A stretch of 64,000 nucleotides of DNA, from the NCBI GenBank assembly GCA_029851415.1, contig CM056744.1:119506838-119570837 (forward strand), in the 5' to 3' direction. Below, piece after piece: positions 46,776 to 58,629 of this stretch. The position numbers and the translations under genes are program-made. The stretch comes from Eretmocerus hayati. Lineage: Eukaryota; Arthropoda; Insecta; Hymenoptera; Aphelinidae. The notes beneath the pieces are model-generated. The model searched no databases. It was not told where the DNA came from and saw only the letters and a program-made list of their open reading frames with translations. How positions within the stretch are numbered: the first letter of the stretch is position 1; every line of letters begins with the position of its first letter.

Positions 46776-47162
46776 TTAAGGCGATGCGGTCGCCGTGCAA
46801 CCCGGGAATTATATTTCATTTAGATGTACCTCAAAATTTTGATGATATGAAGTTTGAGACCAGTTGTCCATTACGTATTATCATCTGAATTGTGGTGGAT
46901 AACTCGTCATTTTTCATTAATCCCAAGACTATCGGTGATGAACGAGAATAACTTGCACGCTGGTACTTCCTAACCTACAAATTGGCACATTTTTGTTCAC
47001 AGAAATCTCGAAATCTTTTCCAATTTGGCCTAAACGAAGAGTTATCCAGGCCAAGTTAGATGATTACAAAGCCTGGATAACTCGCCGTTTAGCCCGAATT
47101 GGAAAAGATTTTGAGATTTCTGTGAACAAAAATCAGCGTGCACGGTGACCGCATCGCCTTAA
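46776..47162. mobile_element. TTAA-flanked MITE, family 2, copy 5
   Basis: TTAA at 46776 and 47159; ends AAGGCGATGCGGTCGCCGTG and CACGGTGACCGCATCGCCTT. Its internal segments run in the opposite order to those of copy 3 (26340), as expected for an inverted insertion. Confidence 0.9.
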
Positions 47163-47563
47163 AAGCTTCTTCACAAATCTCACTCCAACTCCAAACCCAA
47201 TTTAGCTAGTAGGAGCCGGACAAATTTTGAGAATATGAATTAGCATTTGATAGCGGAGTGTTTCCGGAATTTCATTCATGCAGGACCGGGCCGCGGCACA
47301 TACATGTTTGCTTCGATGAAAATTGATCTTCTCTGAATTTCAAATAGCCACATTTTGATGGATTTGGATCCATACCTTCAAACCGCTTCGCTTTGCCAGA
47401 AATAAGGTAAGAGCCATGCGTCCCACAAGCCGTTTCGCCGGAATTTTTGTCCTACTTCAATATTTTTCAACGCACGTCATTGCATTTTGAAGTATGTTCA
47501 ATTCTGACCAAACAGAGCTGAGCTATCACAATTTTCCCAAAAAGTGATTTTATGCAATTTCGC

Positions 47564-48316
47564 GAAGGTGTTCACCCAACATGCCCTCATTAAGTCATTT
47601 TTCCACAAATCTGGTCTACCTCAACAATTTTCAATGTACTTCAGCTCATTTTCAAGTATTTTCTGAAGACCTTTGAAATGAATTAAAGTGTGTCTAATTT
47701 TGATCACCTGGAGTTGAGCTGCCTCAACTTTTCCATAGAAAATGATGTAAATAGGCGGTGAAGTGCTTAAAATCGTTTTTTATCGGCGTACCACCACATT
47801 GAGAGCTTTTTGCCTGTCTAAAACATTATTTTTGACCTGTTCTAACGTGATAAACACGTTGTCAGTGGTGAGTAAAATCTTACTGCATTCCCTTTGGAGA
47901 TAACCACATTGGGGGCACGTTGGGTCCAAACCAATTTTGGCCTCCATTTTTGCAAACAATATCTGCATTTTGCTCACAAAATCGCTCCAAATCCAAGTCT
48001 TGGGACTCCAAAGAATAGATCTCGATGCCAAAAGTCTCGAGAAAAATTGAATGCGCTAAAGTATGTTAAAGTTGGTCTAACTAAAAAAATTTGGCACCGG
48101 TTTTACTGAACGCAATTTTCTCGGTGATTCTCAGCTAAGCAAATACGAAAAATGAAAAATCACTCCATATTTTCTGGGAGACGCAGAAATGATTCGGAGT
48201 GATCGAAACAACACATTTTTCATACTGTAACATAACAAATGAAACAAAAATTGCGCGATGGTCAACGAGTGCCCAGTACTGAGATCGCTTTATGGGGGCA
48301 TGTTGGGTGCACTTAC
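47564..48316. mobile_element. TIR element, family 4, copy 2
   Basis: Left AAGGTGTTCACCCAACATGCCC and right GGGGCATGTTGGGTGCACTTAC pair over about 20 bp and resemble the ends of 33421-34202 (AGTGTGCCTAATATGCCCC). Left border approximate. Confidence 0.55.
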
Positions 48317-49103
48317 TTTATTTGAACGGATTTTGGATCGTAGATGTGTTTTTTTCGAGTTTTCCGGACCCCCCAGAGCACAATCGCGACGAATCCAATA
48401 CTTTTGAAGTGAAGTCTACAACTCATTATGTGTTGAGCTAATGAGATCGGTGAAAATATATTACCGCAACTTTTATACTTTATATAGAAAATCTATATAC
48501 TGGCTGTGTGGATGATATTGAAGGGATAAACTAATTTAATGGATTGAGGGCAAAGTCATTTTGGGGCAACGCGATATATAATGAAGAATGGAATTAGCAA
48601 TATATTCATTCGACCAAGCGAATCGTTCTTGAACTTTATCATGTGAAATACGCTGTCGCAAAGCGAAGCGAGAACTTGTTAGTTGGGTTACTTCATTAGC
48701 TTCACGAGCGAAGAATCAGAAACTTTTCATCTGAATAAATTTTCATCCATAACACAGTGTATGGAGTGACGTGTGTGCACAAGCGTTATTGTCGAGTTAT
48801 TGTTTAATTGGTGTGAGGAAGTGACAATTGCAATCGCATGGGATGATCATTACTCGATCTCCTCTAATTCAAGGAGAACTAGTTCATAAATCAATAGGCC
48901 AAGTTCTATCCAATAAACGTTCATCTGCATTGACTTCAATGTGTGTGAGCCAAGCGCATGTGCTGATTCATTTTGTCAGTCTCATTGAAAAGATCAGTGC
49001 CAACTAGCTGCTTCTTTTTGCGGTGCGAGTTTAGCGCTTCCACGGGAATTTTTCGATATATCTCATAGTTTTTTCAACTCGACCTGATTTTGAAGCATGA
49101 GTC
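48317..49103. other. Region upstream of the protease cluster
   Basis: No exon recognised and no clear TATA box for the first protease. Confidence 0.4.
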
Positions 49104-51930
49104 ATGAAGGAATTCCCCCAAATTGCTTCGTTCATTATTCAATTTCTACTCATTCATAATGGTAAGATCCGAACCCTGGGTAAAAGATAGTAATTTACCC
49201 AATTTCCTGAAAAAATTCATCTTGTCCATGATTCTAATGTATTGCCGTGAGTTATGTCTTCTAGTAATTTCGACCGAGTTCTGCTGGAGATCGATTGTAA
49301 CATTTTGCTCCATTGGCGTAATGAATTAGATGAATATCATAAGACCATTCAAGATCATTTCCAGAGTATATGAGTCAAGTGATAGTCACTATACATCATC
49401 ATAATATCTTCAATTTTTGAAAACTATCCAAATATTTTTCCTCAATAAACTTGAGCACCACTTTCACTTAGAAATTTTTTCCTACAAATTCTAAAAACTA
49501 GTCCCAAACTAGAATTTCTCTACAACTCATCGTTAAGCTTTTGGACTACTTTTATATTCATTTTCCCTGTCCAGCTCAAATTCTTGACAGTGTGCCATTG
49601 ATTGGAGGGAAAAAAGTACAGCCTGACGAGATAAAGTATCTAGTGTCTCTTCAATCTAACGACGAGCACTACTGCGGTGGCAGCATAATCGACAGTTGGC
49701 ATGTGCTATCTGCTGCTCATTGCGTCATAGATGACAACAATAAATTCAACAAAAAGCTCAAGATAATTGCTGGCACCAATGATCTATCCGACAGAGATCA
49801 AGACTTCGTCGAGATCCAAGTTGAAAAAGTATACGTTCCTTCCAGCTATGACGACTCAGAATGGGACGAATCGATACCTGTTGGAGATGTAGCGGTGTTG
49901 AGGGTTGGTTATTCTGTTGTCTTTTGGATAAACTTACTCCATTTTTATCATCGTCTGAAAGCCTAGAATTTTATTCTGATCACATCGATTTTTCGTCACT
50001 TCACGGGGAATTTCGAACTATTATACCAACTTCTGATGAAACTTGTACTGAATTTGTTGCACCTTGGTCTTAATCAGTCTAGCACGAAATTAATCTGAGA
50101 CTAAGCATTTCTCTTTGTAGTGTGGCGAGTTTACTGGTTCTCAGACTACACAGGATTTACCTTGGAATATTTTTTCACATCATTATACTTTCTATTTTTA
50201 GCTAAAACAAAGTTTGAACCTGAAACAAAACCAACACTTGAAAAAAGTACGTCTACCACGAGCCGATGAATATCAAGAGTTTGCATCTTACGAGAGTGCG
50301 ATTGTGACGATAGCTGGTTTTGGATGGAACAAGATAAAAGTCAAAATGCACAGAAACAACACTGAATTTGAAGTCGGCTCATCGTCCAACCGGCTTCGCA
50401 GTGCCAGAGCAATTGTTATCAGTAATTTTGATTGCCAGCAGCATTACGATCACGTGATTCACGAAAGTGATCTTTGTGCCCGGGTGATTGAACATCGTGA
50501 TGATACGCCTCAAGGTGTTTGCAGGGTGAGTTATCCAAAACCTTGTTCCATGTCCATTGTGTAAAAGAACTAGGCGGGTAAGCATGGCGAATTGGCCTTC
50601 GTCAGGTATGAGCCCCAAAGTAACTTTCCACAGTCGGGAAAATGATTACCCACGATCCCAGTACGATATTCTGAAAACCCTCTGAAAAACGCTAAAAATT
50701 GATGTTTCCTTCATAAAATGGCATTCTGATACATCTCGTTGAATCTTTCTGAATTTACTTTGATATCCTCTTTGTACGTTGAAATAATGATGACGATTTG
50801 TCACTTAGACAACATTCCGATTTAGAACCCGAACAAAAATTTATGAAAAAAATGAAATTGTTTTTTATCACTGTAATCTATAGTTGTCGAGGCGTTAGTA
50901 AACTTTTTTATCGTATATCTGTCGGATCATTATAGAAAGAAAACCGCTTCGAAACATATCATTTTTGGCAGAAGAGAGTGGCCAAAAGTGCATAACACCA
51001 TTCTCATGCGCATGTGTATCCTATTACATCTCTGACAGTAATTTTAATCAATGACCTGGGTAATTCCCTTCAAAATATCCACTTGAGGAAGTGACGGTTC
51101 AGTCGGTCGAAAAAATGAGAAAAAAATCCAAGGTACCAAAAGCGTGGGCACGTGGGTTCTACAATGGCCACGAAAAATATGAATTTCGAGTTGGAGTGTT
51201 CCACAGACCTGAACATGTATTACTTACATGTATTTTTTTCACGTTGAAAATATTTCAATTATATTCAAAGTAACTATCGATACAAAATGATTCGGCGAAT
51301 ACGATGGAATGTTTTACTGACATTTCAACCATAGATTACAGTGTTAAAAAGGCATTTCAATTTTTTATGGATTTCTCCGAGGTCTGAATCAAAACTATTT
51401 GGAGTGAAAAAATTCTTCATCAATCAATTCAAGTTTTCAGAATATTTCCGAAAAGTTCCAGACCGGTTCATCATGAACTGTAAGGAACATCTAAGTTTAG
51501 CGTTTTCAGAGGGTTCCTACGGTGCCGTGCAAAATAGGGGTGACCTTGGGACCAAAGAAACCTTTTTTCCTTTCTACTTTGGTATCAGAGAGCGGGAAAA
51601 GTTACTCTGGGGGCCTTAGCTGACTAGGGCCGATTCACCATAGTTATACCCGCCTGGACCCTTCGTCAGATTGACTTCTAAAATTTACTATGGGATAACT
51701 TTTCTCGTCACTGGGTCATGCATGATGATGATATCACATTTCAGGGTGATAGTGGAGGACCACTCATCTTTGGGTCCAACACAATTATTGGAATTGTCAG
51801 TGGAATTTCCATAGGTTGTAATGAGAATAGAGAGCCTGGAATATATACCAGAGTATCCTCTCACATGGAATTCATCCGGAATGCTGTGAGAGATGTAACG
51901 GATAATATGCGAGTGAAGACTTATAAATAA
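49104..51930 (+). CDS. Secreted S1 (chymotrypsin-like) serine protease 1
   Basis: Exons 49104-49161, 49575-49903, 50202-50525 and 51745-51930 (stop TAA), phases 1, 0, 0; 298 aa. I chose the first exon because its signal peptide (MKEFPQIASFIIQFLLI), phase and GTAAG donor fit. Catalytic triad: His68 in AAHC, Asp124 in GDVAVL, Ser240 in GDSGGPL. Three disulfide pairs of the fold can be placed. The residue at the base of the S1 pocket (chymotrypsin 189) is Gly, which suggests chymotrypsin- or elastase-like specificity. The mature start reads PLIGG with no Arg or Lys before it, so trypsin-like activation is not expected. AATAAA at 51927 and 51962. Head-to-tail with two paralogues downstream, suggesting local duplication. 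Extracellular digestion, venom and haemolymph roles are all possible. Confidence 0.92.
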
Positions 51931-51967
51931 AGCTCGGATTGTATGTTTTTGGATTTGAGAAAATAAA

Positions 51968-53327
51968 CACAATGAGTTGGAAAATATTGAATCTTTTTTT
52001 AGTACATTCTCACATTGTCTCAGCTTTGATCGACATCGACATAATTTTGCAGTGAATCCTGAAAATGCCATGGGATGCCTTTACTTGTACTCGTTTTCAA
52101 GATGAATCCGGAAACCTGAAGAGATATCTAGCCACACTTATCAATAAGCATCCCAAAAAGTGTCGCACTTGAAGCTTTATCCGATTCTTTATAAGCTTCA
52201 ATATCTATATGCATGATTCGACGGTACTAACGTTCTTGAAAATTCTTGGAATACGGCAATGATGATTTTTTTTGACTGCATCAATCGATAATAAACATCG
52301 TTGCCGGCCGTGTCATTGATTCGCGTCAACTCTGAATCCTTGACGTGACAATCTTTCATGCGATCTTTACACACTTATCGTATGACTCAATGCTCAAGAT
52401 AGATAATATGGAAACATGAACTTGAATTTTTATTGGAAATTGGAATCTGATACATGGGTTTTGGATGATACCCAATGAGCTGTTCTGGTTGATTTTATAT
52501 CAGCCCTCAATCCAAGTAAAGGCGCGTAAAAGGACATTATGTCAGCCATTGTGGACTAGAATTGAAAATCCCCATTTCAGTCGATGCAATTAAAATTTTT
52601 CCATGAATTGTTTTGATGGTCCGAGTAGGGTAAAAAATCTCGTCACTTAAATGAAGAGTATGAGGAATCACACTGAAGACTTTTTGAAGTAATACGGAAT
52701 ATCACAAATGAATATTTTTTGTACGGCCTTTGTGACTTGAGCGCGCTTACGCCCGGGTTTAGGCTAAGCTCTGAGCTGATTCAGATATCATTGAATTTTT
52801 TTTTTTTGCTAACGAATCACTCTGAATATATGAATAAAACGTAGAAAAAGTGATTTTCTACTTCAAATAATGGCATTTTCGCCAACACTGCATCGCACGA
52901 CAAGGTTATCAATCCCCATAACAAACATTTTAGAGATGACTCAAACAAATAATATGGGCTTGCAGAAAAGTACCCGTAATGTTTCCTCGCGTGAGAAAAA
53001 AAAAACAGTCTCCGATTTCCTAAAACTTACCGGCTCATTTGGCTGTACTGATGAAAAAATTACAATAAAAATGTGAATCCAATAGGATGAAGTTCTGGAA
53101 TGTGGCACAAAGAGAGGATCGTTTACAATGGAAACGAGAGTAAACTCGTGAAAGTGACATTCAAATTATTTGCTTTATTTGTGATCCTGAGTACGTTACA
53201 CCCGAGTAGCACTCAAATAATGCTTGTAGAATGTACAACAAATCTGAATGATTCTTGTCAAAGAATCTGATGTAGTCTTGAACAACACAATTTCGAGTAA
53301 ACAAAAAGAATACACTTTGATGAACAA
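51968..53327. other. Spacer between proteases 1 and 2
   Basis: No gene seen; a T-run at about 52797-52807. Confidence 0.4.
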
Positions 53328-53336
53328 TATAAAAAG
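53328..53336 (+). promoter_or_regulatory. TATA box of serine protease 2
   Basis: TATAAAAAG, followed about 25 nt later by GACAGTCAT, an initiator-like sequence; the ATG is at 53397. Confidence 0.6.
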
Positions 53337-53396
53337 AAGATTTTCTCGTTGACAGTCATATATTCATCTTGGATCAAACAGTATCATTATTTCAAG

Positions 53397-56300
53397 ATGA
53401 AGTGTGTCACAGTAGCATTGTTTCTTCACATGCTCATCTCCAACCTCAACGTTGATACCGGTAAAACAAAAAAATTTATGTAGTACTGCCTTGAGGCTTA
53501 CGTTTTTAGCCTGAACTCGTGATCAGGAAGTAGTCTATTCTCCCATAAGCCAGATTCAACATCATAGAATTTCCAATACTGAAATCTGTATCTAGATTCC
53601 ATTTCTTGTATCACTAAGATTCGTAGAAAAATCCAAAATTCGATGGAATAGAACGAAACATTTGTGGAATCTCGGAACTTTTCCTCTTCAATTTTTCCAC
53701 TTACAGTCTTCGAATCTATTATGTTCTGCCAATTAGTTTTCAAGGAATTTTCAATGTTGCACACCAAATAAGAACCAATGATTCCTAGTTACGGGAGTCA
53801 TTTGCCCAACCATATGACATTTATCTCCACTTTTTGATCATTCACCCTCGAATTAATCTATCCAAATACGTATAATCGTGTATTGATTGTCCAACATTTT
53901 TTAATCATCCGGGAAGGCTTCCACTCACCTCGTGATCTAAGTGAAATTCTCCAATTCCATTACTTTGACAGATGATTTATCAAATTCTCGGCTACTCAAG
54001 TTGAAGTCCTGATTATGGTTTAACAAATGAAATTGAAATAGATTTTATCATCTATGGTATAGAAAATACAAAGTTTGCCCCGAAGAAGAAAAATACTTTC
54101 CATTGTTTTTTTGATGTATTTTGCAATGAGGATAGGTTTTTTCTCTTCGGGGGTGACGATAAGATTACCGTAGATATCATTAACCCTTATTTATTCACAC
54201 AGTCGAATCACTGGAGGGCGAAGGAATTCACGGTGGTGAATTGGCGTCTGCCGGCGAATTTCCATATCAAGTATCGCTAGAAATTTTCGGAACCAGTATC
54301 TGCGGTGGTGGTATCATTGATGACTATCACGTGATAACTGCGGCCCACTGCTTTGCCGAACCCGATGGAAAGTTTTACAATTTTTCCACTAGAGTAGTGG
54401 CTGGCACAAATACGGCAGGCAGTTGGTTTTCCAGCAAGATATCAAGCGATGTCGAAAAGGTTTACATACCCAAGATATACACAGAAATCAAGCCTCACAC
54501 GCACCTTGAGGGAGATATAGCTGTTTTGAAGGTGAGTTCAACAGACAAATATTCTGTTTGGTACAAGGAGGCGCATACGTGAATTTCAAAGTATAGTTAG
54601 AAGCAGGTACATGAAAACCGAGCCATGAGAATTTTCAATCTACCATTTTCATGCAAGTAAATGTGGGTGTCTTGACTTACATGCAGTGGGCTGTAGCTCA
54701 AAATTCGAGTTTCTGCCTTTTAGGCTGGTCTGCATTAAACTGTGAATCAGGATTATGTTCAGCATGTCATACATGAGAGACGAGGGTATCGAAGAATACA
54801 ATAGTGTACATACTACGCGTATGTCGACGAGATAACGATCAAAAGTAATGATGTGAAGATTAAAACATGCTAATCGGTTCGATATTTGAGTACTACACTG
54901 GACAACAAAATTTCGGGTCCGGAACGACCCATTTGGGAAAACTTGATTATCTCGTGTATCTTCCGACATAGAGATCGAGTTCCTAGCCAGATTTACTCCT
55001 ATATGTCAGGATCTTTTTTAAATTGTGAAAAACTGATTTCCCAAAAACTATGTTTTTAGCGTGTTTTGCTCATTTTCTAAAATGATGGCTCTGCGGCGCT
55101 CTCTAACGTATTTTGACCTGTTCAAGACAATGGCAGTGGTTGCAAAAGGCTACAATGCTGTCAAAAAAAATGACAAGCTAATTTTTCTAGTCACCATCAG
55201 CAATATTTGCCTGATTTTGCTAAAAATCTCAAAATGCTCACAAAAGTAGACTAGAGACATCCTTCTTGAGCTCACAAAGACTCATTTTCTTGGTTTTTAT
55301 CCACGCATTAAAGAGAAATTATTTGCAATAGACCGAAAACTGACGGACCAACATATAAGTATCTTTTCAAAAAAAGGGTTTCGAGCATTTTCTGAGGTGA
55401 GCACAAAAACCCCCTATAAGTCAAATCTCAATTTTTTGAGCCTCGCAAGCCTCTAAGACCTTCAGATGGTCTCGTTTTGTTACCATGATACAATCTTCGA
55501 GGTCCCGGTGAGCTATAGTTTGGTGATGTCAAGTTAGTATCACAATCGATCATTTTTACATTGTTTTCCATCCTGAGCTTATGTTGGCATTCCAATGTAT
55601 TCCGGGAGCGATAGGAGAAAAAGATTCAGCGCAGTATATACCATCGTGAAGTGTTTGTATAGTTTTGGATACACGTTGGCTAGGAGACTTGAGATTTTAC
55701 TTGTTCCGAAGAAAAATGATACATGCACATTTCATACGTCTGTTTTTAGGCTATTTTGAATAATTTTTCATCGATGCATGTATGTAAACGAAAAGAAAAT
55801 GCACTCTAGCGAGCTCAAAATTGGTCCGTTTGGTGAGTATTTCAAGATTTATTGCGGGATTAATCAAATTTTGCTGATAGCAAGTCGAAAAATCAGCCTG
55901 TCATTCCTTCTGAATGCATTCTAGCCTTTTTAAGCCATCGGGTTTAGCAAGTCAAAATACGTGAGAAAAATAGTTCTGATACACTTTTAAACTCCTACAC
56001 GGATGCACCACCAGAGCATTACATTCACAAATTCAGCAAAAAACGCTGAAAAAAACCATTTTTTAAAAAATCAGTTATTGCGATTTAAAGAAATCCTGAC
56101 ATGTTAGAGCAAATCTGGAAATGGATTCGGTTTCTGCTTGAAAAAAGACACAAGAGAATCATTTTTTTTCCTGATGGATCATCCCGGATCCAATACTTTG
56201 TCTCCAAGTGTCATTAATTATGAATTTCCATCCTTGAAACATGAGGTGACATCATAAAGATGAGAATGAAAACCGTGAATATCAGCAAGAATTCCAGAGA

Positions 56301-57372
56301 AACAGAGCGAGGAGCTAATACAATAACCTAAGTTAACAGTAACTTTGAACAAAATGATGTATATTCACGAATGCATGGTTTGAATTGATTCCGTCGAAAA
56401 AGTTCAGCTCTTGGCGATAAGATACGCTTTGAGATATCAGATCAGCCCATCTACTGTGGAATTCTCGTATGAGCAAAAATTCCTCTTCTTATAGAGTCCT
56501 TGAGCGTACTTTAGATCAGGATAATAGACGAAAAATAGTTGAGAACAGACTTGGTAAAAAGGACAATAACTGATCTATCGAATTTGTTTGTTTAGTTGAA
56601 GCAGCCACTGAAGATAAGCTCACAAAAGAAGCTAGGCAAATTAGAATTGCCAGAAAAAGGAAAGAGCTATGCGAATGAGACGGCCATGATAACTGGTTTC
56701 GGATGGAATTGGGTTAAAGTGAACAAGGATCCATTGACAGGTAAATCTGAGGAATCAGGTGGGACCAATGGAAAACTTCGATTTGCAAAAACCAAAGTCC
56801 TCAGTCACGACACTTGTCAGTCTGGCTTCCACGACAATGTCACCGATATGCACATCTGTGCCAGAGTACTACATCAGCAAGCTTCTGATCCCCAAGGAGT
56901 CTGCTCAGTGAGTTCAACCAAAACAAACAAGTTACATTTATCCAAAGCATGATCGCTCCAATTGAACAACATTTTCGAGTTGCTCGGGCTTATGAAGATT
57001 CGAGAGCAATATTTTGGAGATCTTTAGAAGTTCTTTCAGGAAATCTATATTGGTCAACTCTATATGGTGGATCTTCCAGAAGTATTCTGAATGATGATCT
57101 TTTTTTCTTCTCCATGAAGAAAGAAAGTCAACGGTTGTAATAAGATGAATTCAAATTTTCAGGGTGACAGTGGCGGCCCACTTGTGCACAAACACAAAAC
57201 TTTGATCGGAATTGTCAGCACCAGTCCTCTTGGATGTTCAGAGGCAGAAGCACCTGGAGTCTACACCAGAGTATCTGCATTCTTGGATTTCGTAGATAAA
57301 GCCGTCAAAAACAAAAATGATTCTACAATGATAGTCAGGACACTACCATCCCGTTCTTGGTTTGAATTTTAG
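53397..57372 (+). CDS. Secreted S1 (chymotrypsin-like) serine protease 2
   Basis: Exons 53397-53460, 54203-54531, 56596-56907 and 57163-57372 (stop TAG), phases 1, 0, 0; 304 aa. Signal peptide KCVTVALFLHMLIS. Triad His70 (AAHC), Asp126 (GDIAVL), Ser238 (GDSGGPL). Exon 2 is 329 nt, exactly as in proteases 1 and 3. The mature start would be IHGG after EG, again with no basic residue. Gly at position 189 and Val at 190; Trp215 of most family members is Thr (GIVSTS). A loop before LRFA is longer than usual and hydrophilic. Intron 2 (2064 nt) holds a 1.3-kb inverted-repeat element. TATA box 53328-53336, AATAAA 57641-57646. Confidence 0.93.
54896..56210. mobile_element. Long-TIR DNA element, family 1, copy 2, in protease 2 intron
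   Basis: The left part (CACTGGACAACAAAATT, then GTCCGG, then the block near 54990-55080) pairs with the reverse complement of the right part ending at 56210. Internal blocks such as GATTCTCTTGTGTC and CAGAAACCG are shared with 2752-4021. No transposase. Confidence 0.65.
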
Positions 57373-57640
57373 ATCGAGATCAATATTATCTAATGTACTT
57401 CAAGAGCTCTTGGGAGATGATGGAGGAGACTTTACTAAAGATCTGTCGAAAGATTTGACTGATATCTTCAATGTCTTTCATTTTGAAAACACGTTCACCA
57501 GCATCACAAAATGCCAATAGTTTCGCGTATTATCTCGACTTGCATCAGCATTATGTTTGTAAATATAGTCGTAAGAAGAGAATTGTTGTGGCCAATCAAA
57601 GATTTCATTTTTGATTCCAAGTCTGAATTGACTTGCTCTG

Positions 57641-57646
57641 AATAAA
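57641..57646 (+). terminator. Poly(A) signal of serine protease 2
   Basis: AATAAA 269 nt after the stop. Confidence 0.5.
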
Positions 57647-58629
57647 AGTGAAATTTGGAAAAACTTGTATTTTATTGTTATCAGAATGTAAGCCCTCAGG
57701 GTCCAACGATAGGCACGTGTTGAGATGATTCATAATCGGAACACAACGCTCACAAAAAAACGTCATGGTTACTCATTTTTCACCAAAAAGAGCTGACAAT
57801 TATTTTATACATTCTGATGAAAAATACCGCCTAAGAGATAGCTGATTATGATGGATTTTGTAGGAGAGGAGTCACTATCAAGCGTAACTTTTTCGTACCG
57901 ACCGACTTTTCGGGGAATGATAACCACATGGTCCGAAGGTCAATGGACTATAGCAAGTTCAGTTATGAAGAAACTATAGTTTCGAAATTGATTTATACCA
58001 ATTATATTGTGAATTCGCTTCTTTGTAGGTTGGTCCTAACCACGGGTAAGATGCGAGTTCTTTTGCATTTTGCTACGATGTATGAATTGATTTTTAATTG
58101 TCACCATTCCAATCCATTCAAAATACACGAGTGAGAGGATTTCATTCAGATCAACGTGAGATTGATACTATTGACTTACATAACAGAACATTAATTTAAT
58201 CCACTCAAAAAAAATGTTTGTTGATTTATCAGCTTGTTTTTCCAACGAGCGATAAATTAATTTTGTACTTTTCTCACAGCTTCTGAAGATTCTTTGTTTG
58301 CCATCTCAGTCGACCCAGTTTCATTTCTATAGCATCCTCGAAGACTGTTAGTCGGCAAATTTTGATTCCATAAGCCAATTAAGATCGGTCGAGCAAGACT
58401 TGTGAGATCATAAAAATCGCAAAACTTTTTCTGTCGTACGGATATTACATTGCGATATCAGACATATGGTCTCAGTGAGATAGGCAAACTTCAAAGATAC
58501 AAGGATAATCTAGCGTTTACCAGTAATTAATATCATGTTCATCCGATCTTTTTTGCCACAATAAGTGAGAGTGGAAAAAATCCAGTGGATCGTTGTTGAG
58601 CGCAGACGATCTCACGTAAGATCGTGAAC
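57647..58629. other. Spacer between proteases 2 and 3
   Basis: No gene or clear TATA box seen. Confidence 0.4.

Noticed and set aside
49123..49329. ORF proposed as start of protease 1
   Set aside because: It runs past a good donor at 49162. The ATG at 49104 in another frame gives a signal peptide and the phase needed by exon 2.
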